In this document: positions 8,452-15,459 of the stretch, in pieces | Layout of the letters: each line of letters begins with the position of its first letter | Position numbering within the stretch: position 1 is the stretch's first letter | Assembly (NCBI GenBank): GCA_910587865.1 | Contig: CAJUNX010000038.1 | Span: 1-40,722, forward strand | Direction: 5' to 3' | Length of the DNA: 40,722 nt | Origin: an uncultured Roseburia sp. | GTDB taxonomy: Bacteria; Bacillota; Clostridia; Lachnospirales; Lachnospiraceae | Translations under genes and position numbers: made by a program | The notes under the pieces: model-generated | Told to the model about the DNA's origin: nothing | What the model saw: the letters and a program-made list of their open reading frames with translations, nothing else | Databases searched by the model: none

Positions 8452-9813
8452 ATGGGAATGGAAAAAATAAGTTTTCCGCAGGATTTTGTGTGGGGCACCG
8501 CAACCTCGGCGTATCAGATCGAGGGCGGCGTGAACGAGGGCGGACGCGGTGAGTCGATCTGGGACCGGTACTGCGCCATACCGGGAAATGTGCAGCGAAA
8601 TGAGACCGGCGAGGTGGCCTGCGATCATTTCCACCGGCATAAGGAGGATGTCGCGCAGATGAAGCGGCTCGGCATCCGGGCATACCGTTTCTCGATCGCC
8701 TGGCCGCGCATTCTGCCGGAGGGACACGGCAGGGTAAATGAGGAGGGAATCGCATTTTATTCGTCACTTGTAGATGAATTGCTTGCGGCCGGCATCGAGC
8801 CGTATGTTACACTGTATCACTGGGATCTGCCGCAGGCGCTGCAGGAGATCGGCGGCTGGGCGAATCCGGTGGTGGCGGACTATTTTTCAGAGTACAGCCA
8901 GATTGTTTTTGACCGGCTCGGGGACCGTGTGAAATACTGGATCACGTTAAACGAGCCGTACTGCGCGGCGTTTCTCGGAAATTATGAGGGGCGTATGGCG
9001 CCGGGGCTGCACGATTTTTCCACGGCGGTGCGGGCGGCGTATCATCTGTATGTGGCCCACGGGCTTGCCGTAAAGGATTTCCGGGAAAAGAAACGTGCGG
9101 GAGAGATCGGGATCGCGCTGAATCTGATGGGGCGGCTTCCTTTTTCAGAGAGCGGTGCAGATCTTGCGGCGGCAAAGCGGGCGGACGGATATCTGAACCG
9201 GTGGTTCCTTGATCCGATCATAAAGGGCACATATCCGGAGGATATGATCGCGCTGTATCGGTCAAAGGGCGTCGTGCTGCCGGAGTTTAAGGAGGAGGAT
9301 CTCGCGCTGATGAGCCAGGATCTCGACTTTATCGCCTTAAATTATTATAATGATTTTTATGTAAAAGAGGATCCGGGGCAGTGGCCGCTGGGATTTCGGA
9401 TTGAAAATCCGCCGTTTGCGCAGGTGACGGACCGGAACTGGCCGATCACGGAGGACGGCTTTACCAATATGCTGCTGCGCATGAAACAGGAATACGGAAT
9501 CGAACGGATCCTGGTCTCCGAGAACGGGGCGTCGTTCCACGATGTCGTGGGTGCAGACGGACACGTGCATGACGGCGCGCGCTGTGATTACCTAAAGCGC
9601 CATGTCGCTGCGATGCACAGGGCGATGGAGGCCGGCGTGCCGGTGCTTGGATATTTCGTGTGGTCGTTTTATGACAATTTTGAGTGGGCCAACGGATATG
9701 ACAGCCGGTTCGGCATCGTTTACATTGATTTTGCGACGCAGAAACGGATCGTAAAGGACAGCGGATACTGGTATGCAAAGCTGATTGCGGAAAACGGAAT
9801 GCAGGCGGAGTGA
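8452..9813 (+). CDS. Glycoside hydrolase family 1 beta-glucosidase / 6-phospho-beta-glucosidase
   Basis: This 453-residue enzyme has the GH1 N-terminal signature FPQDFVWGTATSAYQIEGG. The acid/base is E168 in TLNEP and the nucleophile is E357 in VSENG. No signal peptide is present, so it is cytosolic and acts on imported disaccharides or glycosides. The importer is an ABC system rather than a PTS, so unphosphorylated substrates are more likely. AGAGG lies 9 bases before the chosen ATG, and a second ATG two codons later is possible. It probably releases the sugar or sugar acid processed by the neighbouring dehydratases and oxidoreductases. Confidence 0.96.
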   Translation: MGMEKISFPQDFVWGTATSAYQIEGGVNEGGRGESIWDRYCAIPGNVQRNETGEVACDHFHRHKEDVAQMKRLGIRAYRFSIAWPRILPEGHGRVNEEGIAFYSSLVDELLAAGIEPYVTLYHWDLPQALQEIGGWANPVVADYFSEYSQIVFDRLGDRVKYWITLNEPYCAAFLGNYEGRMAPGLHDFSTAVRAAYHLYVAHGLAVKDFREKKRAGEIGIALNLMGRLPFSESGADLAAAKRADGYLNRWFLDPIIKGTYPEDMIALYRSKGVVLPEFKEEDLALMSQDLDFIALNYYNDFYVKEDPGQWPLGFRIENPPFAQVTDRNWPITEDGFTNMLLRMKQEYGIERILVSENGASFHDVVGADGHVHDGARCDYLKRHVAAMHRAMEAGVPVLGYFVWSFYDNFEWANGYDSRFGIVYIDFATQKRIVKDSGYWYAKLIAENGMQAE

Positions 9814-9905
9814 CCGGAGCGTGCGCTGCCGGTCATACACGAAGGCGGACAAAAGGCGAAAGACGCGGGTGAGATGCCTGCGTCTGCAGAAAGGCGGATA
9901 GAGCA

Positions 9906-11048
9906 ATGGGAGAGATCAGACCGGTGCGCGTGGCTGTGATCGGCTGCGGCGCCATCAGCGGTATTTATTTTGAAAATATGTCAAAGCGGTTTTCGATCCT
10001 TGAACTGGCGGGCTGCTGTGATTTAAACAGGGAGCAGGCGAAGGCGGTTTCGGAACAGTATCACATTCCGGTTCTCACGATGGAGGAGATACTGGCGGAT
10101 GAATCGATTGAAATCGTTGTGAATCTCACGACGCCTGCGGCGCATTACAGCGTGATCCGGGAGCTGCTGTTACACGGAAAGCACGTCTACACGGAAAAAG
10201 TGCTCGCCGTGGAGCGGGAGCAGGCCGCGGAGCTTGTCGCGCTTGCGGAGGAGAAGGGCGTGCTGCTCTGTGCGGCGCCGGATACCTTCTTAGGGGCAGC
10301 GGGACAGACGGCCCGGTTTGCGGTGGAAAGCGGGCTGATCGGCGAGGTGACCTCCTGCGTCGCTGTTTTGCAGAGGGACGCAGGGCTTCTCGCGGAAAAA
10401 TTTCCGTATACCGCAAAACGCGGCGGGGGAATCGGGATCGATGTGGGAATTTATTATGCGACGCTGCTGCTCGGTATCTTAGGCCCGGTAACTGCGGTGA
10501 GCGGGATGTCGAAGACACATGAGCCGGAGCGCACGCATTTCTTTACCTCAAAGGGACAGTTCGGCGAGCCCTACACGGTGGAGGCGGAGACGCTGCTCGC
10601 CGCGACGGTGCAGTTTCGGTCGGGTGCGGTCGGCAGCCTGCATTTTAATTCCGCGAGCATCCGCAACGAGAAACCGCAGGTGACATTGTTCGGCACGCAG
10701 GGGATTTTGTACCTGCCGGATCCGAATTTCTTCGGCGGCGAGGTGCAGGTGCTGGCAAAAGGGCAGTCACAGCCGTATGTGCTGCCGGCGACGCACGCCT
10801 ATGACGGGAATGACAGAGGGCTCGGCGTCGCGGAGATGGCTTGGGCGCTGCGCAGAGGGCGGACGCCGCGCACCCACGGGGAGATGGCGTATCACGCGTT
10901 AGAGCTTCTGACCGGGGCAGTTGAGAGCGGTGAGACGGGCATGTGTTATCGGATGAAATCGGATTTTGTGCTGCAGCCGCCGCTGCCGCGCGGGTATATG
11001 GGTGCGGATTACGCGATGTCGGAGCCGGAGGCGGCGCTGGCGTTGTGA
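9906..11048 (+). CDS. Gfo/Idh/MocA-family NAD(P)-dependent oxidoreductase
   Basis: This 380-residue protein has an N-terminal Rossmann fold (VAVIGCGAISGIYF, residues about 8-21) and a C-terminal GFO_IDH_MocA alpha/beta domain. The usual EKP catalytic motif reads EKV here (in YTEKVLAVE near residue 97), so the conserved Pro is replaced while the catalytic Lys remains. Members oxidise sugar or cyclitol hydroxyls with NAD(P). A second member follows directly. The last codons and TGA of this gene are the first unit of the tandem array that follows. Confidence 0.9.
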   Translation: MGEIRPVRVAVIGCGAISGIYFENMSKRFSILELAGCCDLNREQAKAVSEQYHIPVLTMEEILADESIEIVVNLTTPAAHYSVIRELLLHGKHVYTEKVLAVEREQAAELVALAEEKGVLLCAAPDTFLGAAGQTARFAVESGLIGEVTSCVAVLQRDAGLLAEKFPYTAKRGGGIGIDVGIYYATLLLGILGPVTAVSGMSKTHEPERTHFFTSKGQFGEPYTVEAETLLAATVQFRSGAVGSLHFNSASIRNEKPQVTLFGTQGILYLPDPNFFGGEVQVLAKGQSQPYVLPATHAYDGNDRGLGVAEMAWALRRGRTPRTHGEMAYHALELLTGAVESGETGMCYRMKSDFVLQPPLPRGYMGADYAMSEPEAALAL

Positions 11049-11256
11049 ATGTGACGCTTTATCGTGCCGGGTATGCGGAAGGCGGCGTCCGGCGTTGTGA
11101 ATGTGACGCTTTATCGTGCCGGGTATGCAGCCGGCGTCCGGCGTTGTGGATGTGACGCTTTATCGTGCCGGGTATGCGGAAGGCGGCGTCCGGCGTTGTG
11201 AATGTGACGCTTTATCGTGCCGGGTATGCGGCGTCCGGCGTTGTGGATGTGACGGC
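11039..11256. repeat. Tandem repeat R4, five copies, 45-52-bp unit
   Basis: GGCGTTGTGRATGTGACG starts at 11039, 11091, 11140, 11192 and 11237, with periods of 52, 49, 52 and 45. The first copy includes the terminal codons and TGA stop (11046-11048) of the preceding oxidoreductase. Because the periods are not all multiples of three, the array is not constrained as coding sequence. It fills the gap to the next gene's ribosome binding site. Confidence 0.93.
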
Positions 11257-11287
11257 GGGCCGGCCGTCTTTGCAGAAAGGAGAGAAA

Positions 11288-12268
11288 ATGGAAGACATTC
11301 GGTTTGGAATCATCGGGACGGGAAATATCGCGTCAAAATTTGCAGAAGCATGTGCGCTGACACCCGGCGTTGCGGCGGCCGGCATCTCATCGCGCAGGGA
11401 AGAAAGCGGACAAAGGTTCGCGCGGGAAAACGGGGTGGAGCATGTTTTTATCGGTGCGGAAGCGCTGGTATCGTCGCCTGAGATTGATATCGTATATGTG
11501 GCAACCCCGCATACAAATCATTTTGAGCACTGTATGCTCGCGCTGCGCGCCGGAAAGCATGTTCTGTGCGAAAAGCCCATGACGGTCAGCCGCCGGGAAG
11601 CGGAGCTTTTGTTTGCAGAGGCAAAGGAGCGGAACCTGTTTCTGATGGAGGGAATGTGGACGCGGTTTTTGCCGAACTCCCTGCGGGCGCTTGACTGGAT
11701 TCGGGAAGGGCGCATCGGGAAGGTGCGTTTTATCGACGGTATCTTTTCCTTTGCGGTGGATCCGAAAGCGCCGAAGCGGCGTCTCGTGGATCCGGCCTGC
11801 GGCGGCGGGGCGACGTTTGATCTGGGCGTGTACATGGTCGAGATGGCGTCTTACTATGCCGGGGCCGATCCGCTGCGCTGGGACGGATTTGTGACGGAGT
11901 ACTGTCCCGGGACGGATGCGGCGGCGGTGATTGCGGCGGAGTATCCGGATCAGATCTTAGCGACGCTTCGCATGGGGATCACCTGTGAAGCGCCGGCGGA
12001 GATGACGATTATCGGAGAGAAAGGGCGGATTGAGCTCCCGCGGTTTTTCGTGGCCAGTGAGGTGCGTCTGTACGAGGGAGAGACACTTGCGGAAAAATGC
12101 GTGACGGACTGCGAGCTCCCGAAGGGATTCTGTTATGAGATCGCGGCGGTGCGGGATTATCTGCGTGCCGGGGTGACGGAGAGCCCGGTGGTGCCGCAGA
12201 CTGCGACGATTGCGACGGCGGAAATCCTGCGGGAGATGATGCACCGGGCGTTTCCGGCGTATTATTAA
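11288..12268 (+). CDS. Gfo/Idh/MocA-family oxidoreductase (second copy, dihydrodiol dehydrogenase-like)
   Basis: This 326-residue protein has a Rossmann motif, FGIIGTGNIASKFAE (residues 6-20), and an intact EKP motif in HVLCEKPMTVS near residue 95. The sequence FLMEGMWTRFLP around 120 is typical of the dihydrodiol dehydrogenase/YvaA-like subgroup. The ATG at 11288 follows AAAGGAGA. Upstream in-frame ATGs come from the tandem repeats and are rejected. It is quite different from the preceding oxidoreductase, so the two probably catalyse different redox steps. Confidence 0.93.
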   Translation: MEDIRFGIIGTGNIASKFAEACALTPGVAAAGISSRREESGQRFARENGVEHVFIGAEALVSSPEIDIVYVATPHTNHFEHCMLALRAGKHVLCEKPMTVSRREAELLFAEAKERNLFLMEGMWTRFLPNSLRALDWIREGRIGKVRFIDGIFSFAVDPKAPKRRLVDPACGGGATFDLGVYMVEMASYYAGADPLRWDGFVTEYCPGTDAAAVIAAEYPDQILATLRMGITCEAPAEMTIIGEKGRIELPRFFVASEVRLYEGETLAEKCVTDCELPKGFCYEIAAVRDYLRAGVTESPVVPQTATIATAEILREMMHRAFPAYY

Positions 12269-12315
12269 GCGGCTGTCAGAAAATCAAAAGGCACTGTGAA
12301 ATAAGAGGTGAGAGG

Positions 12316-13431
12316 ATGAGTGACTATCTGAAAAAATATGGGATCCGGCCTTACATCAACGCGCATGATACGATCACGCTTTACGGGGCGAGCCGGATGT
12401 CGGAGGAGACATGGGAGGCGATGCGGCAGATCTCGCAGTGCTTTGTGGATCTGCCAGAGCTGCAGCGGATCCTCGGGGATCGGATCGCAAAGCTGACGCA
12501 CAATGAGGCGGCGTATCTTGCCAACGGCGCGGCGGGAGCGGTTCAGCTGTGCGCGGCGGTCTGCCTGGCAAAGGGAGACGAGTACCTTTATAAATGTCTG
12601 CCCGAGGTAAAAGGAGGGGCGGATGAGATCATCATTCTGCACAGCCAGCACAACTGCTATGATAAGGCGTTAGAGGCGGCGGGTGCGAAGCTTCGGATCA
12701 TCGGGGATGCGGATGAGGTGCTGCCGTATGAGCTGCGCGCGTCGATCACGGAGCGGACGGCGGCGGTGTTTTACTGCCCGGCGGCCACGTTCCGGAGGGG
12801 GTCGCTGCCGCTTGAGGAGACGGCGGCGATCGCGCACGAAAAGAATGTGCCTGTGATCGTGGATGCTGCCGCGCAGCTCCCGCCGGTCGAAAATCTCTGG
12901 GGATACACCGCGGCGGGAGCGGACATGGTGATTTTCAGCGGGGGAAAAACGCTGTGCGGGCCGCAGACGAGCGGTCTGATCGTCGGGAAAAAAGAGTATA
13001 TCAGAGACTGCAGACGCTTCGGTGCGCCGGAGCACGGTGTCTGCCGCAGCGCAAAGAGCTCAAAGGAGAGCATGATCGGACTGTGCGCGGCGATTGAGCA
13101 GTATCTGAAAGCGGATCAGAAGGAGGTCGCGGATCATCTGTACGCGCGGACAAAGCGTATGATCGACGTGATGAAGGAATGCGTGCTGTATGAGCCGTAC
13201 CTGGTGGAGCACGGTTCGGTCGGACAGACGTATCCGCGCGCATTTGCGCATATCAGAAAGCCTTACCGGCCGTCGGATATCGTGAATGCGATGCGGGAGC
13301 GTGGAATTTTTATCGGGACGGACCGCATGGAGGATGCCATTTACTTAAGCCCTCTCAATCTGACGGATGAGGAGTGCGAAACGGTCTGTGCGGCGCTGCG
13401 CGAAGTCGCGCGGGAGCAGAGGGAAGGATAA
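12316..13431 (+). CDS. SelA-like PLP-dependent enzyme (DgaE / D-glucosaminate-6-phosphate ammonia-lyase family)
   Basis: This 371-residue fold-type I PLP enzyme is related to L-seryl-tRNA(Sec) selenium transferase. The PLP-binding Lys is K211 in FSGGKTLCGPQTSG, and the Asp contacting the pyridine nitrogen is in PVIVDAAAQLPP. The N-terminus (YLKKYGIRPYINA) matches this SelA-related subfamily. No selenocysteine genes are nearby and the next gene is the amidohydrolase that usually accompanies it (the EF_0837/EF_0838 pair), so a catabolic ammonia-lyase role is much more likely than selenium transfer. Salmonella DgaE, in this family, converts D-glucosaminate-6-phosphate to KDPG. The substrate here is unproven. 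Confidence 0.88.
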   Translation: MSDYLKKYGIRPYINAHDTITLYGASRMSEETWEAMRQISQCFVDLPELQRILGDRIAKLTHNEAAYLANGAAGAVQLCAAVCLAKGDEYLYKCLPEVKGGADEIIILHSQHNCYDKALEAAGAKLRIIGDADEVLPYELRASITERTAAVFYCPAATFRRGSLPLEETAAIAHEKNVPVIVDAAAQLPPVENLWGYTAAGADMVIFSGGKTLCGPQTSGLIVGKKEYIRDCRRFGAPEHGVCRSAKSSKESMIGLCAAIEQYLKADQKEVADHLYARTKRMIDVMKECVLYEPYLVEHGSVGQTYPRAFAHIRKPYRPSDIVNAMRERGIFIGTDRMEDAIYLSPLNLTDEECETVCAALREVAREQREG

Positions 13432-13510
13432 GCGGTGCGGAGAGAGGCTTTGCCGCGCGGGAGCAGAGGGAAGGATAAGCGGTGCGGAGAGAGGCTTTGC
13501 CGCGCGGACG
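13407..13510. repeat. Tandem repeat R5, 2.2 copies, 47-bp unit
   Basis: Units start at 13407, 13454 and 13501 (partial), with an exact period of 47. The first copy is the 3' end of the SelA-like gene, including its TAA stop (13429-13431). The second copy is almost identical, suggesting a recent duplication. Confidence 0.92.
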
Positions 13511-13617
13511 CGGAGCGGCGATCTGCGCGATGCGGGGGATGGAAGAATCGCCTGCTTTTGAATATGGCGGACAGGAAGGAGTGCAGATGCGGTTTGTGCA
13601 GACAAAAGGAGGACAGA

Positions 13618-14853
13618 ATGAGCGAAAAACAGATCGATTTGCTGTTAAAAGGCGGTCATGTGATCGACCCGGCAAACGGGATTGACGAAAAAAAGGATAT
13701 TGCAGTGCGGGGAGGAGAGATCTGTGCAGTCGCGGATGAGATCGGGCAGGAGACGGCGAAAAAGACACTGGATGTGAGCGGGCTTTTTGTGGTTCCGGGG
13801 CTGATCGACATGCACTGCCACTGTTATCCGGTGTTTCCGCGCCACGCGGACACGCTGCCGACCATCGACCCGGAGGGCCATATGTTTCAATGCGGTGTGA
13901 CGACAGCTGTCGACGCCGGTACCTGCGGCTGGCGGGATTTCCCGAGATTTAAGGAGGAGGTCATCGACCGCGCGGGGATCCGCCTCCTGGCATTTTTAAA
14001 TATCGCGTCCGGCGGGATGGTGCACATGGACACGGAGGAGGAACCGGCGGAATTTCACCCGCAGATCGTGGCGGCTGTCGCAGAGGAGTACGGGGATGTG
14101 GTGGTGGGGGTAAAATCCGCCCACTACCGGGTCGGGATCCCCTTTGACGCGGCGCATACGCCCTGGGCTTCCGTGGACGCTGCGCTGAATGCTGCGGCTC
14201 TCTCCGGCAGGCCCTGCATGGTGGATATGCAGCCGAATCTCCCGGAGCGCACGTACCCGGAGCTGCTCTTAGCGCATCTGCGGCCCGGCGATATCCACAC
14301 CCACGTCTATGCGCAGCAGTTTGAACTGTTCGACGATCAGGGAAAGATCGCGCCTTATCTCTGGGAGGCCAGAGAGCGGGGCGTCATCTTTGATCTGGGC
14401 CACGGCGCAGGCAGCTTCTGGTTTCGGAATGCCATTCCCGCGCTGCGGCAGGGGTTTTATCCGGACACGATCTCCACGGATCTCTACACGGACAATGTGG
14501 CCGGGCCAGTGATCGGGCTGACGCATGTCATGTCAAAATATCTGTCCATGGGGATGCCTCTTGCCGAGGTGATTTACCGGACGACGGTGCGCCCGGCGGA
14601 GGTGATCCGGCATCCGGAGCTTGGCACGCTTTCCATAGGGGCCTGCGCGGATCTCGCCCTCTTACGGTGCCGGGAGGAGCCTGTTTCCTTTGCGGACAGC
14701 GGCCGGGCGCGCCTTCGCGGGAATCTGCGGCTGGAATGCGCCGGAACCATCCGCGCAGGCCGGCTGGTCTACAATCCCTGTGCCCTCGGGATGCCGGACT
14801 GGGAGGAAGCGCCCGAGGCGTACTGGAGAGCGCCGGGGGTGCTGACGGATTGA
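13618..14853 (+). CDS. Amidohydrolase / deacetylase-like metallohydrolase (EF_0837/AHA_3915 family)
   Basis: This 411-residue amidohydrolase-superfamily protein has an N-terminal beta-sandwich strand (LLLKGGHVIDPANG). The metal-binding HxH is in GLIDMHCHCYP, with a central Lys in VGVKSAH, DIHTHVYAQQ, and an Asp in ISTDLYTDN near residue 290. The ATG at 13618 follows AAAGGAGG by 5 bases. Upstream starts run through the tandem repeat and are rejected. It is the standard partner of the SelA-like PLP enzyme and probably opens or deacylates the substrate before ammonia elimination (inference). It is the last gene of the operon that begins at 1647. Confidence 0.9.
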   Translation: MSEKQIDLLLKGGHVIDPANGIDEKKDIAVRGGEICAVADEIGQETAKKTLDVSGLFVVPGLIDMHCHCYPVFPRHADTLPTIDPEGHMFQCGVTTAVDAGTCGWRDFPRFKEEVIDRAGIRLLAFLNIASGGMVHMDTEEEPAEFHPQIVAAVAEEYGDVVVGVKSAHYRVGIPFDAAHTPWASVDAALNAAALSGRPCMVDMQPNLPERTYPELLLAHLRPGDIHTHVYAQQFELFDDQGKIAPYLWEARERGVIFDLGHGAGSFWFRNAIPALRQGFYPDTISTDLYTDNVAGPVIGLTHVMSKYLSMGMPLAEVIYRTTVRPAEVIRHPELGTLSIGACADLALLRCREEPVSFADSGRARLRGNLRLECAGTIRAGRLVYNPCALGMPDWEEAPEAYWRAPGVLTD

Positions 14854-14885
14854 AGGAAAAAGAAACGAAAACCAGATGTAAGCGG

Positions 14886-14914
14886 TTGACAATGCTGCAC
14901 AGGCATGATAGATG
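14886..14914 (+). promoter_or_regulatory. Promoter for the candidate structured RNA
   Basis: TTGACA (14886-14891) and TAGATG (14909-14914) are 17 bp apart, and an extended -10 TG (14906-14907) helps the weak -10. Transcription would begin near 14921, just before the first hairpin of the structured region. Confidence 0.55.
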
Positions 14915-14920
14915 AAAGAT

Positions 14921-15127
14921 AATGAAAAGCTTCAGTGCTTTTGCGGCGATAGAGAGGAGCTGCCCGTCCCGACTTTGCGGGCAATAAAAATACAAAGGTC
15001 GTCTCTGCCTGTGAAATTATCATAGGACTGCTCCCAGGCTTATTGAACATTAGCAGTTCGATAAGCGCGAATTGCAATTCAAAAAGAAATGAATGCCTGA
15101 GCCTGACCGCTCAGGCTGTTTCTTTTT
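14921..15127 (+). ncRNA. Candidate structured RNA with H-type pseudoknot and terminator
   Basis: A non-coding stretch of about 207 nt folds into several clean elements. These are a hairpin AAAAGC/GCTTTT (14925-14930 with 14937-14942), an outer helix AGAGA/TCTCT (14951-14955 with 15002-15006) extended by GGC/GCC, and an inner stem TGCCCG/CGGGCA (14961-14966 with 14978-14983). Its loop, CGACTTTG (14970-14977), pairs with CAAAGGTCG (14993-15001) across an A-rich linker, giving a textbook H-type pseudoknot. An 11-bp hairpin (15038-15048 with 15056-15066) and a strong terminator follow. It could be an sRNA or a riboswitch for the small ORF at 15144. I could not match it to a known class (not tmRNA, SRP or TPP). 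Pairings are seen; function is inference. Confidence 0.5.
15081..15127. terminator. Bidirectional intrinsic terminator
   Basis: GCCTGAGC (15095-15102) and GCTCAGGC (15109-15116) form an 8-bp stem with a 6-nt loop. An A-tract (AAAAAGAAA, 15081-15089) lies on the left and a matching T-tract (TTTCTTTTT, 15119-15127) on the right. It could terminate the catabolic operon or the candidate RNA rightward, and anything entering from the right leftward. Confidence 0.85.
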
Positions 15128-15143
15128 ACGGAAGGATAAGACA

Positions 15144-15278
15144 ATGGACGCTTTTGCAGATTTTTCAGGACACAAAAGAGGTGCTGTGCAGAGAACCTTG
15201 CGGAAGATTTCCCTGCCTTATGGGAATGTCAATGACGTGGCGGTGGTGCTGATTGAGGAGGAAGATATGCCCGGATAG
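15144..15278 (+). CDS. Small ORF, 44 aa, unknown
   Basis: The ATG at 15144 follows GGAAGGA with good spacing and directly follows the terminator hairpin of the candidate RNA. The product begins MDAFADFSGHKRGAV and ends VVLIEEEDMPG. It is mixed and soluble-looking with no membrane segment. I recognise no family. The stop codon lies 4 bp before a 102-bp palindrome, so the ORF may be the N-terminal stub of a longer gene cut by an insertion, or a real short gene. Low confidence. Confidence 0.3.
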   Translation: MDAFADFSGHKRGAVQRTLRKISLPYGNVNDVAVVLIEEEDMPG

Positions 15279-15282
15279 AGCG

Positions 15283-15384
15283 AGGGCTGTCGCAAAACGC
15301 GATGATCTGCTCCCTCCTAAGCGACAGGTTATTATGATATCACCTGTCAGGAGGGGAGCATGTCACCGTTTTGCGGCAGCCCTC
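15283..15384. repeat. 102-bp imperfect palindrome (MITE-like or long hairpin)
   Basis: The left arm begins GAGGGCTGTCGCAAAACG and the right arm ends CGTTTTGCGGCAGCCCTC, an 18-bp near-perfect inverted repeat with one mismatch. Pairing continues inward through GCTCCC/GGGAGC, TCCT/AGGA and GACAGG/CCTGTC. There is no coding capacity. It resembles small non-autonomous mobile palindromes, but I see no clear target-site duplication. It could also serve as a transcription end for the small ORF or for argG. Confidence 0.7.
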
Positions 15385-15399
15385 TTTGTTCCCATAAGG

Positions 15400-15424
15400 A
15401 CGGATGGCGAAGCCAGCCATCCGT
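15400..15424 (-). terminator. Hairpin downstream of argG
   Basis: ACGGATGGC (15400-15408) pairs with GCCATCCGT (15416-15424) around a 7-nt loop, about 35 bp after the argG stop read leftward. The T-tract is weak, so termination may rely on the adjacent long palindrome. It is a plausible 3'-end structure of the argG transcript. Confidence 0.5.
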
Positions 15425-15459
15425 CGTATCAGAAAAGCTCAAAAGAACAGGAAACGCTT

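Noticed and set aside
11165..11287. N-terminal extension of the second Gfo/Idh/MocA enzyme
   Set aside because: It is translated tandem repeat. ATG 11288 has its own AAAGGAGA site and the expected Rossmann start.
12316..13431. SelA, selenocysteine synthase
   Set aside because: No selB, selD or tRNA-Sec nearby, and it is paired with the amidohydrolase of the catabolic SelA-like subfamily.
14921..15127. The structured region as tmRNA, SRP RNA or a TPP-type riboswitch
   Set aside because: It lacks a CCA end and tag-peptide reading frame, the SRP GGAA/AGCAG core and the THI-box blocks.
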